A DNA stretch of 64,000 nt, taken from NCBI GenBank assembly GCA_028713125.1, contig JAQTOU010000004.1:62001-126000 (forward strand). Direction: 5' to 3'. Positions 1 to 12,000 of this stretch are shown here, piece by piece (position 1 is the first letter of the stretch; each line of letters begins with the position of its first letter). The position numbers and the translations under genes were made by a program. The DNA is from Elusimicrobiales bacterium (lineage in GTDB: Bacteria; Elusimicrobiota; Elusimicrobia; Elusimicrobiales; UBA9959). Below the pieces are notes generated by a model that had not been told where the DNA came from, did no database searches, and worked only from the letters and a program-made list of their open reading frames with translations.

Positions 1-2
1 CC

Positions 3-3000
3 AATTATGTTTCAGTGCGGGCCTGGGACGTCAGCGGCGCTACCACTACCGCGAACGACGTCTTCTATGTCAGGAAGGATATAACCGCGCCGTCCGTAGC
101 TAATAACCAGGCCGGCGACGATACCTGGCGCTCCGTCAATAACGGCGCCTATAATGTGGACTTCGGCGACGCCGGCGGCTCCGCCCTTGAGCGCTTCGAG
201 ATAAAAATAACCACCGGCCCCGGGCAGACCGGCACAGTAGTTGCCGGCTGGTATGCGCCGGCCTCCGGGATAAATTCCAACAGCTACACCGCCGACTGGG
301 GGCTTGCCGCCTCCACCTTCACCGCCCTGCCCGAGGGCATAGGCCGGGTGTCGGTGCGTGTTTATGACAATGCCGGCAATATGGCGGAGCTTGCGGACGC
401 TTTCTACGTTAAAAAAGACACCACTGCCCCGTCCGCCCCGGCGGCGGTCTCGCCCGCTGACCTTGCGCCGCGCGCCACGCTGTCGCCGCTGTTCGACTGG
501 TCGGACTCTTCCGATGGTTCCTCCGGGATATACGGCTATTCGCTTGAGGTTTCCACCGCGGCCGGTTTTGCTCCGCTGGCTTATTCCGCCTCTCCTTCCG
601 CTTCGCAGCAGGCCGGCGCGCTCTCCGCCGGAACTACGCATTACTGGCGCATACGGGCCCTGGATAATGCCGGGAATTATTCCGGCTACAGCGCAGCTTT
701 CAGGGTAGTGGTGGACACGATCGCCCCAGTGATAACCGACAACCAGGCCGGGGAATTCAGCTGGCGCAATGCTGACCCGGGCGCCGTCTATAATGTGCCT
801 TTCACCGACAATATGACGGGGCTGGACACCATGGAGTATTCAGCGTGGACGGGGCCGGGGCAGACCGGTTCGAACCAGGCGGGCTGGACCGTTATCTCTT
901 CCGGTACCCCCAGGCTCTCTTATCCCGGCCCGTGGGGGATAAATTTCAGCCTGCTGGGCGCCGGGACCAATTATATCTCCGCCCGCGCCTGGGACGTGGC
1001 GGGTTCCACGGCGGTGCGCGCGGACGTCTTCACCGTGCTCAAGGACACCTCCGGCCCCGACTTTATCAATAACCAGGCCGGTGACGACGCCTGGCGCGCC
1101 TCCAATCCCGGCGCGGTCTACGACGTGGACTTCAGGGACCTGTATTCCAAAGTGGCCACGATCCAGTACCGCATAACCTCCCTCCCGGCGCAGGGCGGCT
1201 CCGTTCTCGTGGACTGGTCCGATATCGCTTCGGGCCTGAGCGTTTCCACCTACAGCGCGAACTGGGGCCTGTCCGCCGGTAATTGGGCGCTGCTAGCCCA
1301 GGGCGCCAACTATGTCACCGTGAGGGCTTTCGACAGGCTGGACCAATCTTCGGCGCTGGCCGACGCTTTCTATATAAAGAAAGACACCACCGCCCCCGCG
1401 GCCGCCGACAACCAGGGCGATGTCGCGCTCGCGGCCAGCCAGGCGGACGTGCAGGCCATGAACGTCGATTTCTCCGACACCGGCGGCTCCCTGCTCTCCA
1501 GGGCGCAGTACAGCGCCTGGACCGCTCCCGGCCGCACGGGCGGGGAGGTGATAGCCTGGACCGATATAGCCGCGAATATAAACGCGGCGTCCTACACGGC
1601 GGACTGGCCGGTAAATTACCTCGCCCTGCCGAACCTGGCCTTTACCTATATCTCGGTGCGCGTTTACGACAATGCCGGGAACGTGTCTTACTACAATGAC
1701 GCTTTCAGCGTATACAAGGAGGGCTCCGGGCCGTCCATAATAAACAGCCAGGCCGGGGACGATACCTGGCGCGGCTCCAATGACGGGCTCTATAACGTGG
1801 ACTTCCAGTCCGAGTCGGGTTTCAACCTGGACTATTTCCAGGTCACCGCCGCCACTTCCGCCGCTTCACCCTCCTACCTGGTCGCCTGGACCAGCGCGGC
1901 CTGGAGCATCGGCTCTACGGCCTATTCCGCGAACTGGGCCCTGCCGCAGGCCGTGTTCGACGCCCTGGCGCCGGGCAAGAACTATATCTCGGCCCGCGTT
2001 TACGACCTGCAGCCCAGTTTCTCCGTCCTGGACAACGCCTTCTACGTCTATAAGGACACTTCTGCTCCGTCGCTCGGGCTTTACCAGGCCGGGGATACCG
2101 CCTGGCAGGGCGCGGCGGGAAAGACCTATAACGTCGATTTCTTCGATACGCTCTCCGGCCTCGCCACAGCGCAGTACCGGATAACCTCCCAGCCGGCGCA
2201 GGCCGGGACGGTGCTGAAAGACTGGACCGATATCGCCTCCCCCGGCGGCGCGGCCTCCTACACCGCCGACTGGACGGTGGACTTCGACGCGCTGCAGGAA
2301 TGGGCCACCGGCTATGTCACCGTGCGCGCCTTCGACGCTTTGGCGCAGAGCTCCTCAGCCGCCGACGCTTTCTATATCCTGAAGGACACTACGCCGCCCA
2401 CCGCCCCGGCGGCCGTTTCGCCGGCCGACAAGGCAGCCTATTCCGCGGCCGCGGCGGCCTTCGACTGGACCGACTCCTCCGACCTGCGTTCCGGCGTAGC
2501 GGGCTATGAGCTGCAGTCCTCGCTTTACGAGAACTTCTCCTCCGTCTACGCTTCATCGGTCACCGCGGTTTCGCAGGCCTCGCTGAGCGGCATACCCAGC
2601 GGGAACTATTACTGGCGCGCAAGGGCCTTCGACCGGGCCTCCAACTATTCCGCTTATTCCGCTACCAGGGCCTTTACCGTGGACACTTCCAGCCCGGAGA
2701 TAGTCAATAACCAGCCGGCCCAGACCGCCTGGCTGGTAAGCGATCCGGGCGCAGTATTCGACGTGGACTTCCGGGACCTCGCTTCCGGAGTCACTACCGC
2801 GCAGTACCGCGTGACCTCCGCGCCCGCCGGCGGCGGCGCCCTGCTCAAGAACTGGACGGATATCCTGTCCTCCACCGGTACGCTTTATGCGGCCGCGGAC
2901 TGGGCGCTGGACTTCGCCGCGCTCAGCGACGGACTGAACTATGTGTCGGTGCGCGCTTTCGACCGCGTAGACCTTTCCTCCACGGCCGCCGACGTCTTCG

Positions 3001-6000
3001 TCGTGCGCAAGGATACTTCCGCGCCAGCGATAACCAATAGCCAGGCGGGGGATAATACCTGGCGCCGGACTTCGGGCTCGGTCTATAATGTGGACTTCGC
3101 CGACCTGGGCGCGGGGGTAGCCACCGCTCAGTACCGCATAACCTCGCTTCCGGCCCAGGGCGGCACGGTGCTGAAGGACTGGACCATTATTTTCACCTCT
3201 ACGGGTACCCCTTCTTATACCGCGGACTGGCCGGTGGACTTCTTCGCCCTGGCGGAGACGGCCACTAACTACGTGTCGGTGCGCGCCTACGACACGCTGG
3301 GTAATCTCAGGACGCTGAACGACGTCTTCTACGCCCTCAAGGACGTGACCAACCCGGCCATCCTGGACAATCAGCCGGATAATAATGCCTGGTACGCTTC
3401 CGACCCTGGCGCTGTCTACAATGTGGGCTTTACCGACCTCGGCGGCGCCAAACTGGACAGGTTCCAGACCAGGATCACTTCCGGCCCCGCCGGTACCGGC
3501 ACGCTGATACTCGACTGGACCGACCGCGTGCTGAACATTAACGCCACCTATTACAGCCAGCCCTGGGGCCCCGACTTTAATTCGCTTGGCGAGGGGCCCA
3601 ATTACATATCCGCCCGCGTTTACGATAATGCAGGCAACAGCGCCGGGCAGGCCGACGTCTTCTCGGTCAGGAAGGATACCACGCCGCCGGCAGTGCAGAA
3701 TAACCAGGCCGGCGACGACAGCTGGCGTTCCGCTAATAACGGGGCCTATAACGTGGATTTCCTTGATACCGGCGGCTCCGGCGTAGATTATTTCGAAGTG
3801 AAGGCCACCACCGACGCGGCGGGCTCGGGGACGCCGCTGTTCGACTGGACCAGCCTTGCCACCGGGATAAACGCGCAGTCCTACACCACGGACTGGGCCC
3901 TGACAGCGCAGATGTGGGACCTGCTCGGGAACGGGACTTCATATATTTCCGTGCGGGTCTGGGACGCCGCCGGGTCCTCGGCGGCGGCGGCCGGCGCTTT
4001 CTATATCAGGAAAGATACGCAGGCGGTTTCAATAACGGATAACCAGGCCGGGGACGATGTCTGGCGCGGTCTCAATAACGGCCTTTATAATATCGACGGG
4101 CAGGCCCTGGGCGGTTCGCCGCTCGACCGCTTCGAGGTGCGCTCCTCTACGCTGCCGGGCAACCTTGGGCCCTTCACTTCGGCCTGGACCGCGGCGGTCG
4201 CTGGCCTCAATTCCTATACCTACGCGTCTGACTGGGGCGTTCCGGCGCCGGTCTTCAGCGCCATGCTGAGCGGCTACTTAAACTATGTGTCGGTGCGGGC
4301 CTACAACCAGGCCGGTTTCTACGCCGAACTCTCCGACGCTTTCTACGTGCGCAAGGACACCGTGACCCCGCAGGTGATCAATAATATTGCCGGCGGGGAC
4401 CTGAATTGGCGCAACGGGCCCGGCACGCTTTATAATGTGGACCTGGCCGATTCCGGAGGCTCCCTCCTGTCCGGGCTCGAGGTCCGGGCTTCCACTAACG
4501 CGGCTTCCGGCCCTTATCTCTTCGACTGGACCGTCCTGCAGGCGGGGATAAATTCCGGCTCCTATACCGCCGGCTTCGCCCTCCCCGCCTCTTCCTTCAG
4601 CCTGCTGATGGAGGGCGTGACGAACTATATTTCGCTGCGGACCTACGACGTGGCCGGCAACACCGCCACCGTGGCCGACGCTTTCTTCGTGCTGAAGGAC
4701 ACTACCGTGCCGGCGCTCGTCAATAACCAGCCGGGAGACTCCTCCTGGCGCCGCAGTTCCGGGACCGTTTATAACGTGGATTTCACGGACGCCGGCGGCT
4801 CCAGGCTCTCGAAAGCGCAGGTCAGGGCTTCCGCGAACGCCGGAACGCTCGGGCCCTGGTATTTCGACTGGTCCGACGCCGTTACCGGGATAAATTCGAA
4901 CGCCTATTCCGCGGACTGGCCGCTGCCGCAGGGCCTCTGGACCCTGCTTGGCGAGGGAACCAATTATATCTCCGTCCAGGCCTGGGACAATGCCGGCAGC
5001 ACCGCCACTTTCGGTTTTCAGCCTTTCTTCATCCTGAAGGACACCACCGCGCCGGTTTTCGTCAACGGCGAGGCGGGCGGGGACGCCGCCTGGACCAATT
5101 CCGGGCGCAGCTACAACCTTGACTTTAACGATCCGATGAGCGGCCTGGCCGCCGCCGAATACAGCGCAAGCACAACGCCGGCCTCGGCCGACGGCGGCGT
5201 CAAAGGCTGGACCACTATAGCCCTGCCCGGCGGCGCCCTCTCCTATTCCGCCGACTGGCCGCTTGACTTCGCCTCTCTCAAAGAGGGCGTTACCAACTAC
5301 GTGAGCGTGCGCGCCTGGGACGTGGCCGGCTCCACCGCCGCGCTGGCCGACGCTTTCTATGTAAAGAAAGATACCACGCCCCCCACGGCCGCAAATAACC
5401 AGGCCGGCGAATTCTCCTGGCGCAATTCCAACGGCGGGTCTTATAATATAGACTTCGCCGATGCCGGCGGCTCCCGCATCTCTAAATTCCAGCTTAAAGC
5501 AAGCACCGGGCCCGGCGGCTCCGGCATACTGGCCCTGGACTGGACCGATAATATTACGGCTATAGATCTTAATTCCTATGCCGTGGACTGGCCGCTGTCG
5601 ATCGGAGTCTGGAACGCTCTCTATGACAGCGCGACCAATTATATCTCGGTGCGCGTCTGGGACAATGCCGGCAGCTCCTACACTATAACGGACGCTTTCA
5701 ATGTGCTTAAGGACACCACCGCCCCGGCCATAATCAATAACCAGGCCGGCGACAATACCTGGCGCGATACCGCCGGCACGCTCTATAATGTGGATTTCGC
5801 CGACGGCGGTTCGCTTGTTTCAAGCGCGGCTTACACGGCCTGGACCGGCCCCGGCCGGACCGGGACGCAGGCCAGGGCCTGGACGCAGATCTTCGGCGCG
5901 CCGGCGGCTTCCTATACGGCCGATTGGGCCGCGGACTTTAACAGCCTGGCCCAGGGCCCCAACTATATCTCCGTGCGCGCCTGGGACGCCGCCGGCAACC

Positions 6001-9000
6001 AGGGCGAGCTCACCGACGCTTTCTATATCAGGAAAGATACCGCCGCGCCCGTTATAACCGATCTGCAGGACGGGGACACCACCTGGTACCGGCTGAACCC
6101 TGGCGCGGTCTTCAATATCGATTTCGCCGACGCAAGCATAGGCGTTTCCAGCGCCGCCTACGAGGCCTGGACCGGGCTTAACCGCACCGGCTCCAATGTC
6201 GTCCCGTCCACGCCCATCTTCAGCGGCTCCCCGGTCTCGGCTTATACCCAGAACTGGGGGCTTTACGCCGCCGACTGGCCGCTGCTTGCGCCGGGCACGA
6301 ATTATATAACCGTCACTGCCTGGGACGGCCTCGGCCGTTCCTCCGTCGCGGCGGACAATTTTTATATACTGAAAGACACAGTCCCTCCGTCGGATATAAC
6401 CACCCTGGCCGCTGTCAGGCTGACCGCCCCGGCGGACGAGGGGGACCTCTACGCCGCCTGGAACGCTCCGGGCGACAATGGCCTGACCGGCAATGCCAGC
6501 TATTACATGATACGCTACAAGACGTCGGCTTTCGCCGGCCAGTCAGATTTCGACGCCGCCGCGGTGTACGTCTCCACCCTGGCGCCGAGGGCCCCGGGTT
6601 CTGCGGAAGGCCTGACCATGACCGGCCTTACGGCCGGGGTCACCTACTATATAGCGGTGGAGGCCGTGGACAAGGCCGGCAATACCGGCGCCCTGAGCAA
6701 TATGACCTCCAATTACGCCGGGGTGGACCTCACCCCGCCGGGGGCCATAAGCGACCTGCTTTCCGCCGCCGCGGATTTCCAGGGCCAGGCGGCTCTTACC
6801 TGGACCGCCCCGGGGGAGGGCGTAAAAGGCGTCACCAATTCCGGCACGGCTGCCGCTTATATCGTGCGTTACGCCACCTTCGCTATCAATGCGGGTAATT
6901 TCAGCGCCCCGGCCGTGTCCACCTTCACGCAGAGCTGGACGCCGCTGGCTTACGGCCAGGCCGAGGCGCGCATCGTGGACGGCCTTACCCCGGGCGCCAC
7001 GTATTCAATAGCCATAAAGGCCGTGGACGACCGCGGGAATGTCGGGCCGGTCTCCAACGTCACTGTAGCTACGGCCACTCCGGCCGGCGCGGCAGCCGGG
7101 ATGATAGTTTACGGGCTCGGGGCCTCAAATATCCCGCAGTACCGCAATTGGTCGCCGGATACCTGGGGCGCGGAGACCGGCTCCCTGGCGACGGCCGCCA
7201 CGGTGCGCTGGTCCGTGCTGAAATCCGTGCCGGTGGTGGCTAATGCGAAGATCGGCGGCTTCCTGGCCTCCGACAATAGTCTTAAGTTCCTGAAATGGGA
7301 CGGCGTAGCTTCCTCCTGGACCAATATCACCCCGGCGGCGGCGCCCGCGCCGGCCGGGTCCGCCACGCGCAAGTTCGACCTGGCGCCGGAGAATCTTACC
7401 GGCAGGATGATGGCGGCCTACTATAACGGGACCGCCGGCGCGGTGTCCTACGCCGTCTGGTCCGCCACTGCTTCGACCTGGGCGGCCGCCCCGGCTTCGC
7501 TTCCGCTGACCGGGCTGACGGGCGCGGTGAACTTCGTGCGCCTGAAATCGATGCCGGGCACCGACCGGATACTGCTGCTGGCTCTTGACGCGAACAGCCG
7601 CCTCTCGGCCGCGGTCTGGACCGGAACGGCCTGGAGCGGCGTGCAGAGCCTCGCCACGGCCGCTTCAATAGCCACCAGGGAATGTTTCGACGGAGACTGG
7701 GAGAGCCAGACCGGCAATGCGCTCGCACTGTGGGGCGCCGGAACCGCCACCAGCTACAGCGTCTGGCGCGCAACCTCCGCGGCCTGGGAGACCGCGCAGG
7801 CGGGCCCGGCCATCGGAGCCGCCGCCGCGAACTGGCTGCGCGTCGCGGCGGACCCCGCCACCAACCGCCTCGGCGCGAGCATAATGACGGTAACGCCGTC
7901 CTGGTACGTCTCCATCTGGCAGTCCGCTTTAGGCACCGAGGCCTGGACCGTTTCCCCTGCGGCCGGCACCGGGCGCTCCAATGCGGTCCGCGTGACGGAC
8001 GCCGCCTGGGAGGCGCAGTCCGGCAAGTTCATGGCCGCGGGGGTCACGTCCGCGAACCCGACGCGCTTCAGCTACCTCACCTGGCTTAACGGGACCTGGA
8101 CCCCGGCCAGCCCTTCCGCGGCCACGGTCAATACCAATACCACTTTTGTCGGCAATATAAACTGGCTCGCGCTGGTTCCCGACCCCAACACCAGCAAGAT
8201 AACCGCGCTCGGTATAGACACGCTGTCGATAATGAAAACCACTCTTTGGGGCGGCTCTACCTGGGCCGGGGCCGGGGCCTCGTCCAATTTCGCCCACACT
8301 ACGGGGATCTCGGATTTCAATTACGAAAGCGCGGGGCTGGCCTTCGACAGGCAGGACCCCGTGCCGCCCACGGTTATAGACAACCAGGCCGGCGACGACA
8401 ACTGGCGCAATTCAAGGGTTTATTACAACATAGACGCCACCGATTCCGGCGGGTCGCGGCTTGCCTCGATACAGACCAGGATCTTTACTCAGCCCAACGG
8501 CGGCGGCACGCTGCTGCAGGACTGGACGGACCAGGTTTCGGGGATAAACTCCGATTCGTACGCGGCCGACTGGCAGTTCACGCAGGGGACTTTCGACCTG
8601 CTGCCCCAGGGCAGGAGCTATGTGGGCGTCCGTGCGCGCGACAATGCGGGGAATTCTTCCTCGTACATTCTCGACGCTTTCTATGTGTATAAAGACACTA
8701 TAGCCCCGACCGTTACTAATAACCTGGACCCGGATTATGACCCCGCCTGGCGGAACTCGGACCAGGGCGCGGTTTACAATGTGGACTTCGCCGACACCGG
8801 CGGTTCCAACCTGCGCAGCCTGGAATACTCGGCTTCCAGCGGCCCCGCGCAGACGGGGATACAGACCCTGGGCTGGACTGTCATTTCCTCCGGCGCCGTC
8901 GGCGCCATCTACACGGCCAACTGGCCGCTCAGCTTCAGCCTGCTCGGCCACGGCACCAACTATATAACCGTGCGCGCCATAGACAACGCTTTCAGCACCG

Positions 9001-12000
9001 CCACGCTGGTCGACGCTTTCAGGATCCTGAAGGACACGCAGCCGCCCGCGGCCATTACCGGCCTGGCCGCCGCCGCCGGCCCGGTCAGGGGCTCGGTCAA
9101 CCTGTCCTGGACGGCGCCCGGAGACAACGGCTCCTCCGACAATAACGAAGGCGGCTACTATATAGTGAAGTCCGCCACTTTCCAGCTGACCACGGACGCG
9201 CTGTTCAACGCTGCCAGCACCTACGCGCAGGCCTGGACGCCCGCGGCGGCCGGCCAGCCTGAGGCCCGCGTGCTTTATGACTTCGCGGTGGGGCAGACCT
9301 ATTATTTCGCGGTGAAAACCGGGGACAAGGCCGGCAATATTTCCGCGCTTTCCAACCAGGCCGCCTCGCTTCCGCAGGTTTCCAATGTCTACATAAACGA
9401 GGTCTACCCCTCGGGCGCCTCGGCGGGACAGGACTGGATAGAGCTTTATAACAACACCGCTTCCACCTTCACGCTGGCCGGCTGGACGCTGGTTTACGAC
9501 CAGGGCTCGATAGACCTGCCCGGGCCCGAAGTCACCGTCTGGACCGGCGCGGCCGTGGACCGGAGCAGCGTCAACGCCACGTTCCTGATCACGCCCAATA
9601 CCAACCTCAACGGGGCTCAATCCTACCACGTCATACTTAAGGACGCGGGCGGCAACAGGGTGGACCGCGTGCAGTGGCCCGTGCTGTCCGCCGGCAGGTC
9701 CTTCGCCAGGATCACCGACGGGAACGCGGATTACTTCGACGCCGACCCGACCCCGACGCAGAATTACGCCAACGCGCTGGCCACGGACACGGTAAGGATC
9801 AACGAGGTGTCCTACGGCGCCCTGGCCGGGCAGTTCATCGAACTTTATAATACCGGCGCCTCTACCCCGACCCTTGCCGGCTATTACCTGAGAAGCTCTT
9901 ATAACGGCAGGTTCCGGTTCACCCGGAAGCTCTACGCGGATTCCTACGCGCTTGCGGACCAGTCGTCGGTAAGCGATGAGGCCCAGGCTTATACCTCGGT
10001 GTTCGGCGGTTCCGGGCTCGCGGCCGCCGGTGACTTCGTAGTCCTCGAGAATTCCGCCGGCCAGACGGTGGACCGCGTGGTCTGGCAGTCCGGGGCCGCT
10101 TACTCGCTTAGGAACTACAAGGCGGCCCTGGTCAGCGCGGCTGATTGGGCGCCGGCGAATTCCGGGGTTTCCATAGGCAGGACCCCGGCCGAAGGCGCCG
10201 ACACGGACCACGATTCCGCTGATTTCTCGGCGCAGGCCGCCGCTACGCCCGCCTCGCGCAATAACAACTCCGGCCTGGCGGCCGCGAACACCCTCTCCTA
10301 CCCCGCGGCTTCGCAGATACTGCCGCGCCGCTTCCCGCTGCGCCTCTCGCTGGGCGCCGTTTCCTCGGCGGGGACCGGCAACAATATCGTCCTGTCCCGC
10401 ACCGGCGGAGCGGCCGACCAGTATTCTCCGCATCTGTACAGGCTGGCTGATATCGGTTTCGACCTGGCCAGCCTGGCCGCGCAAAGCACCTCCCAGGCCG
10501 GTCTTTCCTTCGCCGACCAGGACGGCCGGACCCTTGTGGACGGGGCCGTTTATAAGCTGACCCTTAACAGCGGGACCGGCTCAGGTTCCGCGCCGCAGAT
10601 AAACCGCGCCGGACTGGTCTATGACGCCTCCGTGCACGCCGTTAACGCTTCATCAGTGGCGCCGCAGCGCCTCGGTGAAAACTCCTCCGCGGCCGTAGTC
10701 CGCTTCGAGGTCTATAATAACAGCCCCGCCGGTTACAACTCCGTGGAGATAGCCAGCTTCACGGTGCGCCTGCTGGACCAGGACCTGCTGCCCCTGGATA
10801 CCGCCAAAGCGAGGAATCTGTTCGCAAGCGTTTCGCTCGTTAAAGATTCTGCGTCCGGTATGTCCGGGATTTATGAGTCCGGCCTGGACCTGGACATAGC
10901 CACAAGCGTGGTCAAAGCTTCCCTGGCGCTTGGCGCCGGCGGGGCTCTTACCATCACCGTCCCTTCGCTTGCCGCGTCCATGACGCAGGCGGCCTCGACT
11001 GCGGCCTATTACGCGGTCTTCGAGGCTGCCCAGTTCGCCTCGACCCAGACACCGAACACTTTCAGGGTTAGTTTCGACCCGGCCGCGGACCTCGTCCTGC
11101 GCGATTCACCCAGCTCCGAAGCGCAGTCCTTTACCCCCGGCGCCTCCGTGCAGACGTCTTCCTCCGTCATTAACGTGCCCGCCGCGCCCCCGCCCGGCAC
11201 GTCCTGGCCCTTCGACGCGGGAATCCAGGCAGGGGTCGTTTCGCCGATAGACTATTATATGGGCTCGATCGTAAGCTCCTCCGTTTACGTTTCCGCGCTA
11301 GACGGCACGCTGCGTTCGGTGGATAAAAACGGCCTGTCCAAATGGGATTTCCAGACTTTCCCGCTGTCGCCGATAAGGACTTCTCCGGCGGTAAGGGAAG
11401 AGGGCGGCAGCGTTTACCTTTATTTCGCGAACGACAACGGCGACGTTTATAAAGTGAAAGACAACGATATTTCCTCGCAGCAGATCTGGAAGCGCCAATT
11501 GGGCGTTCCGGTGCGCTCCAACCCGGTAGATTCCGGCAGTAAACTGTATTTCGGCGCCTCCAACGCCAAGGTTTACTGTCTCAACAAGGCCGACGGTTCG
11601 GACTGCGCCGGCTGGACCTACGACTCCGGCTTCACCGCCCCCATGTCCGGAACGTTGTCGCTGGACGACCGTACCCCCGGCGTTAACGCTTCCTGGATAG
11701 GCCTCGAGGACGGTAAGGTGGTGCGCTTCCTGACGGCGAACGGTATTATCAGCAGCTATTTCCAGACCGGGGGGGCTATAAAGTCTTCTCCCTACGCCGA
11801 CGCCGCCTATCTGGGAGGGAATAACCTTTATGTTACTTCCACCGACGGGAGGATTTATTCCAGGACCTCGGCCAACCTTACGACCATTCCGACCGACTGG
11901 TCCGATTTCGATTCGGGTTCCCCGATCTATACCTCGCCGTTCAAGGACCTGGAGACCGGGAAATATATGTATTTCGGCAATGACGCCGGCAGGCTTTACA

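Noticed and set aside
97-9042. Repeats considered as a CRISPR array
   Set aside because: Units are about 285 bases, in frame and divergent, and encode protein modules; no spacers.
8412-10484. 690-residue minus-strand open frame within the giant repeat gene
   Set aside because: Low-complexity Gly/Arg-rich sequence; the plus-strand frame has clear Ig-like, Fn3 and lamin-tail motifs.
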